In this document: piece after piece, positions 5,989-6,146 of the stretch
Numbering within the stretch: the stretch's first letter is position 1
Layout of the letters: the number at the start of each line of letters is the position of its first letter
Source: an uncultured Pseudodesulfovibrio sp.
GTDB lineage: Bacteria; Desulfobacterota; Desulfovibrionia; Desulfovibrionales; Desulfovibrionaceae
Length of the DNA stretch: 6,146 bases
Direction of reading: 5' to 3'
Assembly: GCA_947259235.1 (NCBI GenBank)
Contig: CAMYLL010000179.1
Span: 1 to 6,146, forward strand
Made by a program: the position numbers and the translations under genes
Notes under the pieces: model-generated
What the model was told of the DNA's origin: nothing
Databases searched by the model: none
What the model saw: the letters and a program-made list of their open reading frames with translations, nothing else

Positions 5989-6146
5989 ATGACCAGATAC
6001 CGCTATGCCCGTTTTGCCGATGGAAATTACTCTCATTTCGTCGACACTCCTACAAATCGGTCGAAAATGATTGCCCATAAAGCAGATGCTTTCAGCGTCC
6101 ACACTTATTCCCAACCGCTGGAAGATATGCCCAGACCAAATCGCAT
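5989..6146 (+). CDS. N-terminal part of a possible second primase-family protein (runs off the right edge)
   Basis: From ATG 5989 the frame stays open for 52 codons to the window end; an in-frame stop at 5965 leaves no other ATG. The segment TRYRYARFADGNYSHF (2-17) followed by ADAFSVHTYSQPLEDMPRPNR (32-52) can be laid along the start of the upstream primase. There FRYYAQQNGD (4-13) is followed by GAAFISTMAFEYEP (35-48) and KPEPRRYGDLVIDFD, so the window would end just before the expected DxD motif. Identity is low and the match is by eye. No clear Shine-Dalgarno sequence is present (CGCCGACC before the ATG). If the reading is right, two primase-like genes stand in tandem. Otherwise this is an unidentified protein. 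Confidence 0.55.
   Translation, partial: MTRYRYARFADGNYSHFVDTPTNRSKMIAHKADAFSVHTYSQPLEDMPRPNR

Noticed and set aside
5856..6080. Plus-strand 74-codon frame with CPFC-like residues near its end
   Set aside because: It overlaps the better-supported frame starting at 5989, lacks a ribosome binding site, and its second half is out of frame with the primase-like N-terminus. A single CPFC is weak evidence.
1..6146. CRISPR array or tandem repeat block
   Set aside because: No regularly spaced direct repeats were seen anywhere. The only sizeable repeats are the IS21 ends and the inverted repeats listed.

Overview
The window looks like accessory, mobile-element DNA from a Gram-negative bacterium with moderately high G+C. 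Strong AGGAGG-type ribosome binding sites, an IS21 plus IS3 insertion-sequence load and the style of the primase genes would fit a proteobacterium or a sulfate reducer of the Desulfovibrio type. That assignment is a guess from general resemblance and rests on no marker gene.

Left part (1-2723). Positions 217-2723 are a complete IS21-family insertion sequence of 2507 bp with perfect 29-bp terminal inverted repeats. It carries istA (DDE transposase, 2606-1095, minus) and istB (AAA+ helper ATPase, starting at 1108, minus), which overlap by 14 bp. The element interrupts an IS3-family orfB, whose C-terminal fragment fills 1-216. The istB frame has no stop inside the element. It runs across the terminal repeat and continues in the correct frame into the IS3 transposase C-terminus, giving an IstB-OrfB chimera that is still open at the window edge. 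The other half of the IS3 gene is absent on the right side and no target duplication is visible, so the locus has been rearranged since insertion.

Middle (2724-5604). A short leader holds a 14-bp inverted repeat (one mismatch) that contains the whole Shine-Dalgarno sequence of a 74-aa AlpA/excisionase-like helix-turn-helix protein (2843-3067). An intrinsic-terminator-like hairpin (3085-3120) follows. Only 24 bases beyond it an 819-aa primase-helicase starts (3145-5604), with an archaeo-eukaryotic-type primase domain, a cysteine-rich linker domain and a C-terminal AAA+ ATPase. A small AlpA-like regulator next to a primase-helicase is the core replication and control arrangement of phage satellites (P4-like, PICI-like) and of some integrative plasmids.

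Right part (5605-6146). A hairpin just after the primase is followed by about 380 bases with no convincing gene. At 5989 a new plus-strand gene begins and leaves the window after 52 codons. Its N-terminus can be aligned with that of the upstream primase up to just before the catalytic DxD motif, so it may be a second, divergent primase-family gene in tandem. No integrase, capsid, tRNA gene or CRISPR array is visible here. The identity of the whole element depends on sequence beyond both edges.
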